DNA of 64,000 nt, taken from Ferdinandcohnia sp036962685 (GTDB lineage Bacteria; Bacillota; Bacilli; Bacillales; Bacillaceae_L). Location: assembly GCF_036962685.1 (NCBI RefSeq), contig NZ_JBALOP010000038.1:1-64000 (forward strand), given 5' to 3'. The stretch's first letter is position 1. Every line of letters starts with the position of its first letter. The notes beneath the pieces are model-generated. The model was not told the DNA's origin and searched no databases. It was given only the letters and a program-made list of their open reading frames with translations. The position numbers and the translations under genes were made by a program. This document shows positions 34,555 to 42,888 of the stretch, piece by piece.

Positions 34555-35694
34555 ATGGCCACCAAAGGGCTTGATAGTAAAGTTCTTGATTCAATACTGG
34601 AAAAAATGGTGCACACCGTTGATCATAGCAAAGAAGAGATTTTCCGAATTGGTGAGCAATCTCGCAATGAATTTGTAACCTTGACGGATGAATTAAAGGA
34701 TATTAAGGAACGAGTTGGAACGATTATCGATGAGGTGGATAAGCTAGAAACTCACTCACGTTTTGCTCGGAAACGCCTATCTGAGGTAAGTGGTCATTTC
34801 AACAAGTATTCTGAGGTAGAAATTCGGAATGCGTATGAGAAGGCTCATGATTTGCAAATGCAATTGACCGTTATACGGCAGGAGGAAAAGCAGCTCCGTG
34901 AACGTCGTGATGAGCTGGAAAGACGTTTAGTCGGTTTACATGAAACGATAGAACGTGCAGACCATCTTGTTGGTCAAATTTCTGTTGTTCTCAATTATTT
35001 AAATAGTGATTTTAAGATGGTAGGGGAAATTTTAGAGGACGCCAAGCAAAAGCAGGAGTTTGGTCTTAAAATCATTGAGGCACAGGAAGAGGAGCGTCGG
35101 AAGCTTTCTCGTGAAATACATGATGGCCCAGCCCAGATGCTTGCGAATGTGATGCTGCGCTCGCAAATTATCGATAAGGTCTACCGAGAAAGTCCGGATC
35201 AGGGTGTGAAGGAAATTCATGATTTGCGGATAATGGTGCGTTCGGCGCTATATGAGGTCCGTCGGATCATTTATGACCTACGTCCGATGGCATTGGATGA
35301 TCTTGGATTGGTTCCGACCCTCAAAAAGTACCTATCTACGATCGAAGAATATAATGGCGACACTACGATTTCGTTTACGTTTATTGGATCGGAGCAAAGA
35401 ATCCCGTCAAAATTTGAGGTGGCTTTATTCCGTTTGGTACAAGAAGCGGTCCAAAATGCGTTGAAGCATGCGGAAGCGCGAGAAATCGCCGTTAAGCTTG
35501 AGATAAGTAGAAATCATGTAACAGTTATCGTGAAAGACAATGGAAAAGGCTTTGATATCAGAGAGAAGAAAAAAGACTCGTTCGGATTAATTGGAATGCG
35601 TGAACGAGTGGATTTACTTGATGGTCATTTAACGATTGATTCAAGTGTTGGTGCCGGAACGATTGTAATGATTCAGGTACCGTTTGAGGTTTGA
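34555..35694 (+). CDS. degS: Cytoplasmic sensor histidine kinase
   Basis: Phosphorylates DegU, controlling exoenzymes, motility, competence and biofilm in Bacilli. The 379-residue protein has a long N-terminal coiled coil (about residues 30-180, the DegS sensor domain), then the HisKA_3 box SREIHDGPAQMLANVMLR with the phosphorylated histidine at residue 189, and an ATPase domain with EAVQNALKHAEA (N box), VKDNGKGFD and SFGLIGMRER. No membrane segment is seen, as for known DegS. The ATG follows GGAGGTGGAGG. Unlike B. subtilis, where degS and degU are closely spaced, 263 bases with a hairpin repeat separate them here. Confidence 0.96.
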   Translation: MATKGLDSKVLDSILEKMVHTVDHSKEEIFRIGEQSRNEFVTLTDELKDIKERVGTIIDEVDKLETHSRFARKRLSEVSGHFNKYSEVEIRNAYEKAHDLQMQLTVIRQEEKQLRERRDELERRLVGLHETIERADHLVGQISVVLNYLNSDFKMVGEILEDAKQKQEFGLKIIEAQEEERRKLSREIHDGPAQMLANVMLRSQIIDKVYRESPDQGVKEIHDLRIMVRSALYEVRRIIYDLRPMALDDLGLVPTLKKYLSTIEEYNGDTTISFTFIGSEQRIPSKFEVALFRLVQEAVQNALKHAEAREIAVKLEISRNHVTVIVKDNGKGFDIREKKKDSFGLIGMRERVDLLDGHLTIDSSVGAGTIVMIQVPFEV

Positions 35695-35711
35695 ATTGAT
35701 TCAATGATCAA

Positions 35712-35769
35712 AGACTAAGAACGCCACATCCTGTAGCGACGTCTTTGTGACCCACATCGTGTGGGCCTC
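35712..35769. repeat. Dispersed hairpin repeat between degS and degU
   Basis: GAACGCCACATCCTGTAGCG and GACCCACATCGTGTGGGCC form two hairpins that match, in reverse orientation, part of the element at 24114-24330. Position between degS and degU means it could reduce degS-to-degU read-through. Confidence 0.65.
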
Positions 35770-35957
35770 CTTTTCTATATGTGAGAATATTTCGGTTATT
35801 CGATGATACGTTACAAGAAATGGTCTACCTACTATATGCTGCTTATTAATATAAGAATTCACCTAGGAAATGTAAGAATATTTGTCCGTTAATACTGCTT
35901 AAGGAGTATTGACCGAAATTGCCTCGATTGTCAAAATGAAAGGGGGAGGCGTTATTC

Positions 35958-36647
35958 ATGAAAACAAGCATAGTTATTATTGATGATCACCAATTATTTC
36001 GCGAGGGTGTAAAACGAATATTAGATTTTGAACCAACCTTTCAAGTTGTAGCAGAGGGTGACGATGGGGAACAGGCGGTGGCGCTGATTGAGCGGCATAA
36101 TCCTGATGTTGTCATCATGGATATTAACATGCCACACTTGAACGGAATTGAAGCAACAAAACAATTAATTGACACATACCCTGATACGAAGGTTATTATT
36201 TTATCGATCCACGATGATGAAAGCTATGTGACGCATGCCCTTAAAACTGGCGCAACTGGTTATTTATTAAAGGAAATGGATGCGGACTCGTTAGTCGAAG
36301 CGGTTAAAGTCGTAGCAGAAGGTGGATCATACTTGCATCCAAGAGTTACACATAATTTAGTTAAGGAATTCCGTCGACTTGCCGTCGCAAGTGGCCAATC
36401 CGTTTCATCGCATTCCCAGATAGCAGTGGAGGTTCGCCGTCCGCTACATCTGTTAACAAGACGTGAATGCGAGGTTCTTCAATTATTAACTGATGGACGA
36501 AGCAACCGCGGCATTGGTGACGACCTATATATTAGTGAAAAAACGGTTAAAAACCACGTAAGCAATATTTTGCAAAAAATGAATGTAAACGATCGAACCC
36601 AGGCTGTTGTTGTTGCGATTAAGAATGGCTGGGTTGAGGTTAGATAA
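35958..36647 (+). CDS. degU: Response regulator
   Basis: Transcription regulator of the NarL/LuxR type. The 229-residue protein has a receiver domain (IVIIDDHQLFREGVKRIL; phosphoacceptor aspartate in VVIMDINMPHLNG at residue 55; LSIHDDESYV; LLKEMDADS) and a C-terminal LuxR-type helix-turn-helix (LTRRECEVLQLL, SNRGIGDDLYISEKTVKNH). It matches B. subtilis DegU closely except for the linker. The ATG follows AAAGGGGGAGG. Relevant to this window because DegU governs flagella, competence and exopolymer genes, all nearby. Confidence 0.97.
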   Translation: MKTSIVIIDDHQLFREGVKRILDFEPTFQVVAEGDDGEQAVALIERHNPDVVIMDINMPHLNGIEATKQLIDTYPDTKVIILSIHDDESYVTHALKTGATGYLLKEMDADSLVEAVKVVAEGGSYLHPRVTHNLVKEFRRLAVASGQSVSSHSQIAVEVRRPLHLLTRRECEVLQLLTDGRSNRGIGDDLYISEKTVKNHVSNILQKMNVNDRTQAVVVAIKNGWVEVR

Positions 36648-36662
36648 TTTAATAGATTGGTA

Positions 36663-36700
36663 GAAGGCTGAGCTCTTAGGTAGGGGCTTGGCTTTTTTTA
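36663..36700 (+). terminator. Probable terminator of degU
   Basis: An imperfect hairpin (AAGGCTGAGCTC with GGGGCTTGGCTT) followed by a seven-base T-run. Confidence 0.55.
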
Positions 36701-36722
36701 TGGGACCTGTCCCTCTGTCCCA
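36701..36722. repeat. Dispersed GGGACAG/CTGTCCC palindromic repeat, copy 3 (short)
   Basis: TGGGACCTGTCCCTCTGTCCCA, a shortened relative of the repeats at 19361 and 20544, directly after the degU terminator T-run. Confidence 0.55.
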
Positions 36723-36797
36723 CATAAACAAGTGACATCCCCGTCTATTTCATTTAAAATGGAAATTACAAAGAATCAGGACAGGATGGTAAAAAAT

Positions 36798-37640
36798 ATG
36801 AAAACGGCGATTGTAACTGATAGTACAGCTTACATACCAAAGGAAATTCGTGAAAAACTTAATATACATATGATTCCGCTAAGTGTTGTATTCGGCGAAG
36901 AAACCTACCGGGAGGAAGTCGATATTACGGCAGAAGCATTCTACGAGGAGCTTAAGGCTCGTAAGGATTTGCCAACAACTTCACAGCCACCGATTGGAGA
37001 GTTTGTTGAGCTTTTTGAAAAGCTAGGTCAGGAATACGATGCTGTCATTAGTATTCACTTGTCCAGTGGAATTAGCGGGACCTATCAGGGGGCCGTGTCT
37101 GCTGGTGATATGGTGGAGGGTGTGAAGGTTTATCCGTTCGACTCCGAAATCAGCTGTATTGTGCAGGGCTTTTATGCGCTTGAGGCGGCGGAAATGGCGA
37201 AGGCTGGAAAACCGGTTGAAGAGATTATGGCAAGGCTCGAAGAAATGAAACTTTCGATGAAAGCGTATTTTATGGTGGATGATTTAACGAACCTGCAGCG
37301 TGGTGGTCGCTTGAGCGGTGCCGCGGCTTTTGTCGGTAGTCTGTTACAGGTGAAGCCAATTCTATGCTTCGAGAATAAAGTGATTGTTCCTTTTGAAAAA
37401 ATCCGGACGCGCAAAAAAGCGCTGAACCGAGTGTTTGAGTTATTTGAGGAGGTTGCTGGTCAAGGTGTGCCAATGCGAGCAGCGCTGATTCATGGAAACA
37501 TCGAGGAAGAAGCAATTGAAATGAAGGCTGAACTAGAAAAGAAGTACCCGCATGTCGAATTTTTGTTAAGCTATTTCGGACCTGTGATTGGAACACATCT
37601 CGGTGAAGGTGCGATTGGGCTAGGTTGGTATAAGAAATAA
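36798..37640 (+). CDS. DegV-family fatty-acid-binding protein
   Basis: Members bind fatty acids and present them to fatty acid kinase (FakB-type). The 280-residue product begins KTAIVTDSTAYIPKE and shows ADMV-type family pattern: IPLSVVFGEETYREEVDI, LPTTSQPPIGEFVELFE, SIHLSSGISGTYQGA, NLQRGGRLSGAAAFVG and GPVIGTHLGEGAIGLGW. I choose the ATG at 36798 since AGGATGG precedes it and the family N-terminus starts there; the open frame upstream is probably untranslated. In B. subtilis the gene next to degU is yviA of this family. Confidence 0.92.
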   Translation: MKTAIVTDSTAYIPKEIREKLNIHMIPLSVVFGEETYREEVDITAEAFYEELKARKDLPTTSQPPIGEFVELFEKLGQEYDAVISIHLSSGISGTYQGAVSAGDMVEGVKVYPFDSEISCIVQGFYALEAAEMAKAGKPVEEIMARLEEMKLSMKAYFMVDDLTNLQRGGRLSGAAAFVGSLLQVKPILCFENKVIVPFEKIRTRKKALNRVFELFEEVAGQGVPMRAALIHGNIEEEAIEMKAELEKKYPHVEFLLSYFGPVIGTHLGEGAIGLGWYKK

Positions 37641-37690
37641 TATTGAAGCGCCGTGCCAGGGTGCGGCGCTGAATTTTTGAAAAAAAAAAG

Positions 37691-37716
37691 AAATTAGGAG
37701 CGGCTCCTAATTTTTT
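37691..37716. terminator. Bidirectional terminator between the DegV gene and a small membrane protein gene
   Basis: AAATTAGGAGC with GCTCCTAATTT, perfect and flanked by A and T runs. The stop codon of the minus-strand gene lies within the stem. Confidence 0.8.
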
Positions 37717-37943
37717 AATAATTGATCTTTTTTAGCGGCTTTTTCTTTATTTTCTTCTACAGGAACTTTTCTATACTCATAGCTGCTGTACAGGCTAAGT
37801 ACAACAAAATAGAGTAATAACAGAACAGTCCATGTAGAGGACGTAATTTGAATTTTCTCCTGAAATAAAACTGCCATTGCTCCTATGAGTAGAATCGATC
37901 CGATGCAAAGCAACAACCCATGCTTTATAACCCATTTCATCAT
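37707..37943 (-). CDS. Small two-segment membrane protein, function unknown
   Basis: A 78-residue product with two hydrophobic segments (about residues 8-27 and 36-54) and a charged, lysine- and glutamate-rich tail ending KKDQLLKN. I do not recognise a family. The ATG is preceded by GAAAGGTAGGG, and a good shared terminator follows, which supports a real gene. It faces the DegV-family gene and is divergent from comFA. Confidence 0.65.
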   Translation of the reverse strand: MMKWVIKHGLLLCIGSILLIGAMAVLFQEKIQITSSTWTVLLLLYFVVLSLYSSYEYRKVPVEENKEKAAKKDQLLKN

Positions 37944-38062
37944 TTCAATCCCTACCTTTCACTATTTAATCTCCCCAATAATTGGATTATTAAACATGAA
38001 AGAAGATAGTTTGTTTGAATTAAATTTTTTTATTTACAATTTGGAAAAATCGGAGGTCCTAT

Positions 38063-39553
38063 ATGAAATTTTTACTAGAAAACGAAATATTAATCCCCGA
38101 AAGATTATTGGACAAGCACGGTGCCAAACAAATAAGCGATTATGAATCCGGATATCCTCAACCACTGAATCCCACATTCGAGTACTCCACTGAACTTCAA
38201 CATTTACTCTACGGCAAGCAACTCCTACATGAAGAAATTCCATTTTCCCTTGAAGTCATACATCATCACTATTTAAATGGTTATTTACAATATCGAAAAT
38301 CCATCGCGAAAACGAATGATGGTTATGCTTGTGTTCGGTGTGGAAACTCAGATCAAAAGCTTTTTGCTTCATTTGATTGTGCAAGGTGTAAGCAGCAATG
38401 CACGTATTGCAGGAAGTGCATCAACATGGGACGGATGAGTGAGTGTACGGTTTTGGTAAGTTGGACCGGGCCAAGTCCAAGAGTTGAAATTCTCGACAAG
38501 TCACTTGTATGGGAAGGAACACTTTCTCCGGGACAACAAAAGGCTTCAACAGAGCTTGTAAAAGCAGTGAAGGCAAATCATCAGTTGCTAGTTTGGGCTG
38601 TGTGCGGAGCGGGAAAAACGGAAATACTGTTCGAAGGGATAGAAGTGGCAATTCAGGCCGGTAAAAAGGTTTGCCTCGCAACACCTCGAACAGATGTGGT
38701 GATTGAGCTGGCACCGAGGATAAAATCGGCATTCCCCGAAGTCGACGTCATCGCCTTGTACGGAGGAAGCGAAGACCGCAACAAGACTGCGCCCATTACA
38801 CTTTCCACTACTCACCAGTTACTTCGTTTTTACAAAGCCTTTGACATGATCATTATCGATGAGGTCGACGCTTTTCCGTATTCAGTTGAGCCAATGCTGC
38901 AATATGCAGTCAACCAATCGAAAAAGGATATCTCTTCAACTATTTACCTTACCGCAACACCGAATCAAACGTGGAAAAATGAAATTGCTGCTGGTAAAAG
39001 AAAGGCAGTCACGATTCCGGCAAGGTACCATCGTCATGAATTACCAGTCCCGGAATTTATTTGGTGCGGGAACTGGGAGAAGATATTGAAAAAGAAGAGG
39101 ATTCCAGGGAATGTAATGGTGTGGATTAAGAGGCACCTTGAAATCGGTAAGCAAGCTTTTTTATTCGTTCCGCGCATCACCTATTTAGAAAAAGTCGTTG
39201 AAATCCTACAAGCCTTAGATTCCCGAATCGAAGGCGTTCATGCCGAGGACCCAAATCGAAAAGACAAAGTCGCACGTTTCCGCTCAGGTGAAATACCCAT
39301 CCTCGTCACAACAACAATTTTAGAAAGAGGCGTTACAGTGCCTAATATTGACGTCGCTGTCTTAGGCGCGGAGGATAAAATTTTTACAGAGAGTGCCTTG
39401 GTACAGATTTCGGGTCGTGTTGGTCGAAGTGCCCGATTTCCGACCGGCGAGATTTTATTTTTTCATTACGGCAGAACAAGGGAAATGCTCAAGGCGAAAC
39501 AGCATATCGAAAATATGAACAAAGAAGCTTTCCAAAACGGTTTCATTGATTGA
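38063..39553 (+). CDS. comFA: Late competence DNA helicase
   Basis: ATP-driven translocase that pulls transforming single-stranded DNA through the ComEC channel at the inner membrane face. The 496-residue protein has a four-cysteine zinc-binding region (CVRCG...CARC...CTYCRKC, about residues 91-124), Walker A VCGAGKTEI (about 180-187), the DEAD-like IIIDEVDAF (about 262-270), STIYLTATPN, and helicase motifs TTTILERGVTVPN and QISGRVGRSA. First gene of the com cluster as in B. subtilis, but followed here by a sortase gene rather than comFB. The ATG has CGGAGG upstream. Confidence 0.96.
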   Translation: MKFLLENEILIPERLLDKHGAKQISDYESGYPQPLNPTFEYSTELQHLLYGKQLLHEEIPFSLEVIHHHYLNGYLQYRKSIAKTNDGYACVRCGNSDQKLFASFDCARCKQQCTYCRKCINMGRMSECTVLVSWTGPSPRVEILDKSLVWEGTLSPGQQKASTELVKAVKANHQLLVWAVCGAGKTEILFEGIEVAIQAGKKVCLATPRTDVVIELAPRIKSAFPEVDVIALYGGSEDRNKTAPITLSTTHQLLRFYKAFDMIIIDEVDAFPYSVEPMLQYAVNQSKKDISSTIYLTATPNQTWKNEIAAGKRKAVTIPARYHRHELPVPEFIWCGNWEKILKKKRIPGNVMVWIKRHLEIGKQAFLFVPRITYLEKVVEILQALDSRIEGVHAEDPNRKDKVARFRSGEIPILVTTTILERGVTVPNIDVAVLGAEDKIFTESALVQISGRVGRSARFPTGEILFFHYGRTREMLKAKQHIENMNKEAFQNGFID

Positions 39554-39619
39554 TTACGCAGCACATTTTTATTATGATTATGGGTAACGGACAAAGAACG
39601 GATTAGGTGGTGATTGCTA

Positions 39620-40204
39620 GTGAAAAAGGTTGTTTATACGATTGCACTATTACTTATCATCTGCGGTGTTTCATTGACAGGTTATTCGGTTTTTCAAATT
39701 TGGGATTCAAACCAGGCACAAAAAGAGGCGTTGGTTCAGGCAGAGGAACTCATTTTCACACCTCCGACAGAGGAAGCAGAAAAGGAAATTGTTATTCCAA
39801 CCTTTGAAAAAGGCGATACAATGGGTGTTTTAGAGGTTCCGAAGCTTGGTGAGAAGATGCCAATCATCGAAGGAACGGATGAAAAGGAACTTGCAAAAGG
39901 TGTTGGCCATTACCTCGGCACCGCGCTACCAACTCAAAACGATCAAATCGTTCTATCAGGCCACCGCGATACCCTTTTTAGACGATTTGACGAGCTCGAG
40001 ATTGGTGACACTTTTGTAATTAAATTAGAATACGGTGACTTCACTTATGAAATTGTCGATACGAAGATTGTGGATGCGGACGATCGGACCATCATCAAAT
40101 CAACAGCACCAAACGAGGAGCTAATTGTGACAACATGTTATCCATTCGGATATCTAGGTGACGCACCGTATCGTTACATTTTTTACGGGAAAAAGGTAGA
40201 TTAA
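39620..40204 (+). CDS. Class D-type sortase
   Basis: Transpeptidase that would cut a C-terminal sorting motif of a secreted protein and join it to the wall or another protein. A signal-anchor segment (about residues 3-22) leads to a sortase domain with MGVLEVPKLGEKMPI, LSGHRDTLFRRFDEL (catalytic His), LIVTTCYPF (catalytic Cys) and YRYIFYGKK (catalytic Arg). I choose GTG 39620, since AGGTGG lies 9 bases before it; a TTG at 39614 is the alternative. It lies 66 bases after comFA and before comFB, an odd place. No LPxTG-type C-terminus is seen on any protein in this window, so its substrate is elsewhere. Confidence 0.88.
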   Translation: MKKVVYTIALLLIICGVSLTGYSVFQIWDSNQAQKEALVQAEELIFTPPTEEAEKEIVIPTFEKGDTMGVLEVPKLGEKMPIIEGTDEKELAKGVGHYLGTALPTQNDQIVLSGHRDTLFRRFDELEIGDTFVIKLEYGDFTYEIVDTKIVDADDRTIIKSTAPNEELIVTTCYPFGYLGDAPYRYIFYGKKVD

Positions 40205-40208
40205 ATTA

Positions 40209-40244
40209 GAACCCCTAAGTTGTAATACGGCTAAGGGGTTTTTA
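40209..40244 (+). terminator. Terminator after the sortase gene
   Basis: AACCCCTAAG with CTAAGGGGTT followed by T residues. It separates comFA-sortase from comFB-comFC. Confidence 0.7.
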
Positions 40245-40398
40245 TATACTACAAAAGTACTACCTTGTATAGGTTAAAAGGGGAATTACAAAATAAATTC
40301 AATTCAATTATTGTTTAAGATGGGAGCTAAACAAAACTATTTCCAATTAATGTTTATTGTGTGATAATAAAAAAAATAGAGAGAATGGAGAGGTTCGT

Positions 40399-40680
40399 GT
40401 GAAGGTTTTTAATGCAATGGAGCCACTTGTTGCTGAAGCAATCAATGAAAACTGGTCTGAATACAACTTGCCTTGTAAATGTGAACAGTGTAAAAATGAT
40501 GTATTTGCCCTCACATTAAATAATCTACCACCACGTTATGTATCAAAGGATAATGGAGTAGCGTATGTTCGCGCTCAATATTTTAATAAACAAATGATGG
40601 CCAACATCTACGTCAAAATCGCAGAGGCTGTAAACATCGTCGCGAAAAACCCTCAGTGCGACAATTTGAAAAGGAGCTGA
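40399..40680 (+). CDS. comFB: Late competence development protein ComFB
   Basis: A small (93-residue) protein of the ComFB family, of unclear role although encoded with the DNA-uptake genes; cyanobacterial relatives bind cyclic nucleotides. Visible are MEPLVAEAINE, the cysteine pair region PCKCEQCKNDVFALTLNNLPPRYV, and a final CDN after a lost helix. I choose GTG 40399 because GGAGAGG lies 5 bases upstream; the open frame continues earlier but without a ribosome site. Its stop codon lies 3 bases before the comFC ATG, so the two are co-translated. Confidence 0.88.
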   Translation: MKVFNAMEPLVAEAINENWSEYNLPCKCEQCKNDVFALTLNNLPPRYVSKDNGVAYVRAQYFNKQMMANIYVKIAEAVNIVAKNPQCDNLKRS

Positions 40681-40683
40681 GCC

Positions 40684-41388
40684 ATGTCTACATGCATTCT
40701 TTGTCACAATTATTTTGAAGAAGTGGATTCCTGGTCGACACTGTTTTCGTTGGTCGAACCAGATCCACTTTGTTCTACCTGCAGTGAAAAATTTGAAAAG
40801 GTTGACGGTGAACTTTGTGAAACTTGCGGAAGACCTTTTTCGGATCTGTCTGATGAGTATCGTGAAGGAAACCACTGCTATGACTGTGTTCGATGGGAAA
40901 AGGACCCTCACTGGCAAGGCGTGCTCACAAAGAACCGGTCGATTTACCTTTATAATGACTTTGCAAAAGATGTTATCTCCCTCTACAAATTCCGCGGTGA
41001 CTACGCCATCTCTTTTATTTTTAAAACACCTCTGAAAAAAGCATTCAAAATTCATTTTAATCCTTCCTATTTAGTAGTCCCTATTCCATTAAGCGATAAG
41101 CGTTTATATGAGCGCGGGTTTAACCAGGCAAAGGCGCTCGCGGAATTATTGGATGTACCAGTGCATGGAGTGTTAGATCGCGCGCATTTGGAAAAACAAT
41201 CGAAAAAGAGCCGTGATGAACGGATATCGGGTGAAAATGTGTTTCGAGTGACTGATGTGGTTCAGGATAAGAGTATATTATTGGTTGATGATATTTATAC
41301 GACGGGATCGACATTGAGACAAGCAGGCTTCGTACTGTTAAAGGCAGGGGCAAAATCGGTATCGTCGCTGACGTTGATGAGGGGGTGA
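40684..41388 (+). CDS. comFC: Competence protein ComFC, phosphoribosyltransferase family
   Basis: Required for transformation in B. subtilis; partner of ComFA. The 234-residue protein starts with cysteine pairs of a zinc ribbon (CILCHNYF, CSTCSEKF, CETCGRPF, CYDCVRW) and ends with a PRTase domain: VVPIPLSDKRLYERGFNQA, KQSKKSRDER and the PRPP-binding ILLVDDIYTTGSTLRQAG. The ATG is 3 bases after comFB with GGAG upstream. End of the com cluster; a separate small module follows. Confidence 0.95.
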   Translation: MSTCILCHNYFEEVDSWSTLFSLVEPDPLCSTCSEKFEKVDGELCETCGRPFSDLSDEYREGNHCYDCVRWEKDPHWQGVLTKNRSIYLYNDFAKDVISLYKFRGDYAISFIFKTPLKKAFKIHFNPSYLVVPIPLSDKRLYERGFNQAKALAELLDVPVHGVLDRAHLEKQSKKSRDERISGENVFRVTDVVQDKSILLVDDIYTTGSTLRQAGFVLLKAGAKSVSSLTLMRG

Positions 41389-41450
41389 AGAATACTATTG
41401 TTTAAGGAAAATGTTATAATAATTTCAACCAAATCAAGGAGTGTTTTTAA

Positions 41451-41690
41451 ATGAAGCCACTTAAAATTGAGGATCAGGAATTAAAAGATGCCATCTCATC
41501 AGGAAAATATTATTTAGAAGTTGGAAAACGAAAATTTATGTTATTTGAAGTAGAGGAAGTAAATGAATCAAATGTTTATCATGTAACTGACGAAGAAGAT
41601 AAAAAACATTTATTAAAAGCACTAAATGAAGACAATCCAATTTTGACTAATGAAGAAGTTAGAAGATTGTTGGAGGATAAATTTAAATGA
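41451..41690 (+). CDS. Small acidic protein, putative antitoxin
   Basis: A 79-residue, charged product (many E, D and K) with no recognised family. AAGGAG lies before the ATG and a TATAAT-like box about 40 bases upstream. Its stop codon overlaps the next start as ATGA, the tight coupling typical of toxin-antitoxin pairs, and the next frame resembles a ParE/RelE-type toxin. The C-terminal part (EEVRRLLEDKF) could be the toxin-binding helix. The role is inferred from context only. Confidence 0.5.
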   Translation: MKPLKIEDQELKDAISSGKYYLEVGKRKFMLFEVEEVNESNVYHVTDEEDKKHLLKALNEDNPILTNEEVRRLLEDKFK

Positions 41691-41993
41691 TGGAAATTTA
41701 TTGGAGGAATTCAGCATTACAATCATTAATTCAATTAGATGAGTGGCGATTAACAGTGGATTCCGAAGATAGGAAAGCTCCTGCAAAAAAATATTTACAG
41801 TTACTTTAGTGAACAGGACTTTTCATTCTATATCCCTGGGAAGATAGTATTTATTGATGGAATGCCTGTTGAACTTAGGATGGTAATATTATCAGTTGGT
41901 AGGTCCGAACCATATAAAGTATTTTATCGACTGAGTTCTGGATATGTAGAAATATTCTTTGTAAAACACCCACGTCAAAAACCCCTAATATAA
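41687..41993 (+). pseudogene. ParE/RelE-like toxin gene with a frameshift in an A7 run
   Basis: Begins MMEIYWRNSALQSLIQLDEW, overlapping the upstream stop codon by four bases (ATGA), and stops after about 41 codons near 41810. Past a run of seven A (near 41785-41791) another frame continues without stop to 41993 and encodes FSFYIPGKIVFIDGMP, then PYKVFYRLSSGYVEIFFVKH, which has the RelE/ParE-type beta-strand ending. Removing one A would give a single product of about 101 residues. This may be a real inactivation, a sequencing slip in the homopolymer, or programmed slippage. Confidence 0.6.
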
Positions 41994-42061
41994 GTCTTCA
42001 TATGTAACCCCGTTATATTTATTTTCAGCTCCTTTTGATGTATTTTTCAAAAATCTGTCAC

Positions 42062-42088
42062 TACAAACTCGCCCGAAAAAACCGATAT
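42062..42088 (+). promoter_or_regulatory. Probable sigma-D promoter of yvyF
   Basis: TACA, a 15-base spacer and ACCGATAT, each one base from the motility sigma consensus TAAA/GCCGATAT, 38 bases before the yvyF start. An overlapping TATAAT (42086-42091) could also serve sigma-A. Confidence 0.55.
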
Positions 42089-42125
42089 AATAGATAGAAA
42101 TAAGGTGTTTGAGGAGAGAATCAAT

Positions 42126-42530
42126 ATGGCAGAATTAATGAATTGTCCAAATTGCGGGGGTCTTTTTGTAAAAACGAATCTACGTGATGTATGTGAAAAG
42201 TGCTATAAGGAAGAAAACCAAGCGTTTGAAACCGTTTATAAATTTATTCGAAAAAGAGAAAATCGTACAGCGACGATTTTTGAGGCTTCTGAAGGAACAG
42301 GCGTTGATGAGGAATTAATCATCAAATTTATTCGGACTGGGAAGTTAAAACTAGCCCAATTCCCAAACCTTGGATATCCATGTCAAAAATGTCGTACTAT
42401 AATCCGTGAAGGGATTTTATGCGATGACTGTTCAAAAGAACTTCGTAGTGAATTATCAACTTTTGAACAGGAAGAGGAGAGGAAGAAAGAGATACGTGAA
42501 CGTGAAAAAAGAACGTATTTTGCAGATTAA
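42126..42530 (+). CDS. yvyF: Flagellar operon protein YvyF (TIGR03826-type)
   Basis: A 134-residue protein with two cysteine pairs at each end (NCPNCGG...CEKC and CQKC...CDDC), consistent with zinc binding, a MerR-like helical middle (GTGVDEELIIKFIRTGKL), and a charged C-terminal helix. The gene precedes flgM in Bacilli; exact role unknown, a flagellar regulator has been suggested. I choose ATG 42126 after GAGGAGA; the open frame 21 bases earlier lacks a suitable site. Confidence 0.88.
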   Translation: MAELMNCPNCGGLFVKTNLRDVCEKCYKEENQAFETVYKFIRKRENRTATIFEASEGTGVDEELIIKFIRTGKLKLAQFPNLGYPCQKCRTIIREGILCDDCSKELRSELSTFEQEEERKKEIREREKRTYFAD

Positions 42531-42536
42531 AATTTC

Positions 42537-42563
42537 TAAACATTTTCATGCTCTTACCGATAT
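42537..42563 (+). promoter_or_regulatory. Sigma-D promoter of flgM
   Basis: TAAA, a 15-base spacer and ACCGATAT, one mismatch from the full motility sigma consensus, 45 bases before the flgM start. Confidence 0.75.
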
Positions 42564-42607
42564 AAAAGACAAAGACATGAAGTTCGGATAGAAAGCGAGG
42601 TTATACG

Positions 42608-42868
42608 ATGAAAATTAATCAATTTGGACCGGTTGGAATGAATCCATATAAAAAGCAAATGAACAAGATGGCTGCATCAGAAAAGCCAACTCAGGCAGAT
42701 AAGGTTGAAATTTCTTCGGCTGCGAAACAACTACAAGAAACTTCACCAATCACGGTTGCACGTCAGGAAAAGGTTGAAGCTCTAAAACAGAAGGTTCAAA
42801 ACGGAACCTACATGGTGAATACAGAAGACGTGGCGAAAAGCGTATACGACTTTTATTTTAAAAAATAA
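42608..42868 (+). CDS. flgM: Anti-sigma-D factor FlgM
   Basis: Holds sigma-D inactive until the hook-basal body is finished. The 86-residue product has the family layout: a disordered basic N-terminus (MKINQFGPVGMNPYKKQMNK) and a C-terminal helical region with DKVEISSAAKQLQE and VEALKQKVQNGTYMVNTEDVAKSV. It starts the flgM-flgN-flgK-flgL series, with 20 bases to flgN. The upstream sigma-D promoter gives the usual feedback loop. Confidence 0.94.
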   Translation: MKINQFGPVGMNPYKKQMNKMAASEKPTQADKVEISSAAKQLQETSPITVARQEKVEALKQKVQNGTYMVNTEDVAKSVYDFYFKK

Positions 42869-42888
42869 TGTAAGAATGGAGGGTCATT

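Noticed and set aside
41451..41993. Module as part of the comF operon
   Set aside because: It has its own promoter-like box and 62-base spacing after comFC, and its products show no competence features.
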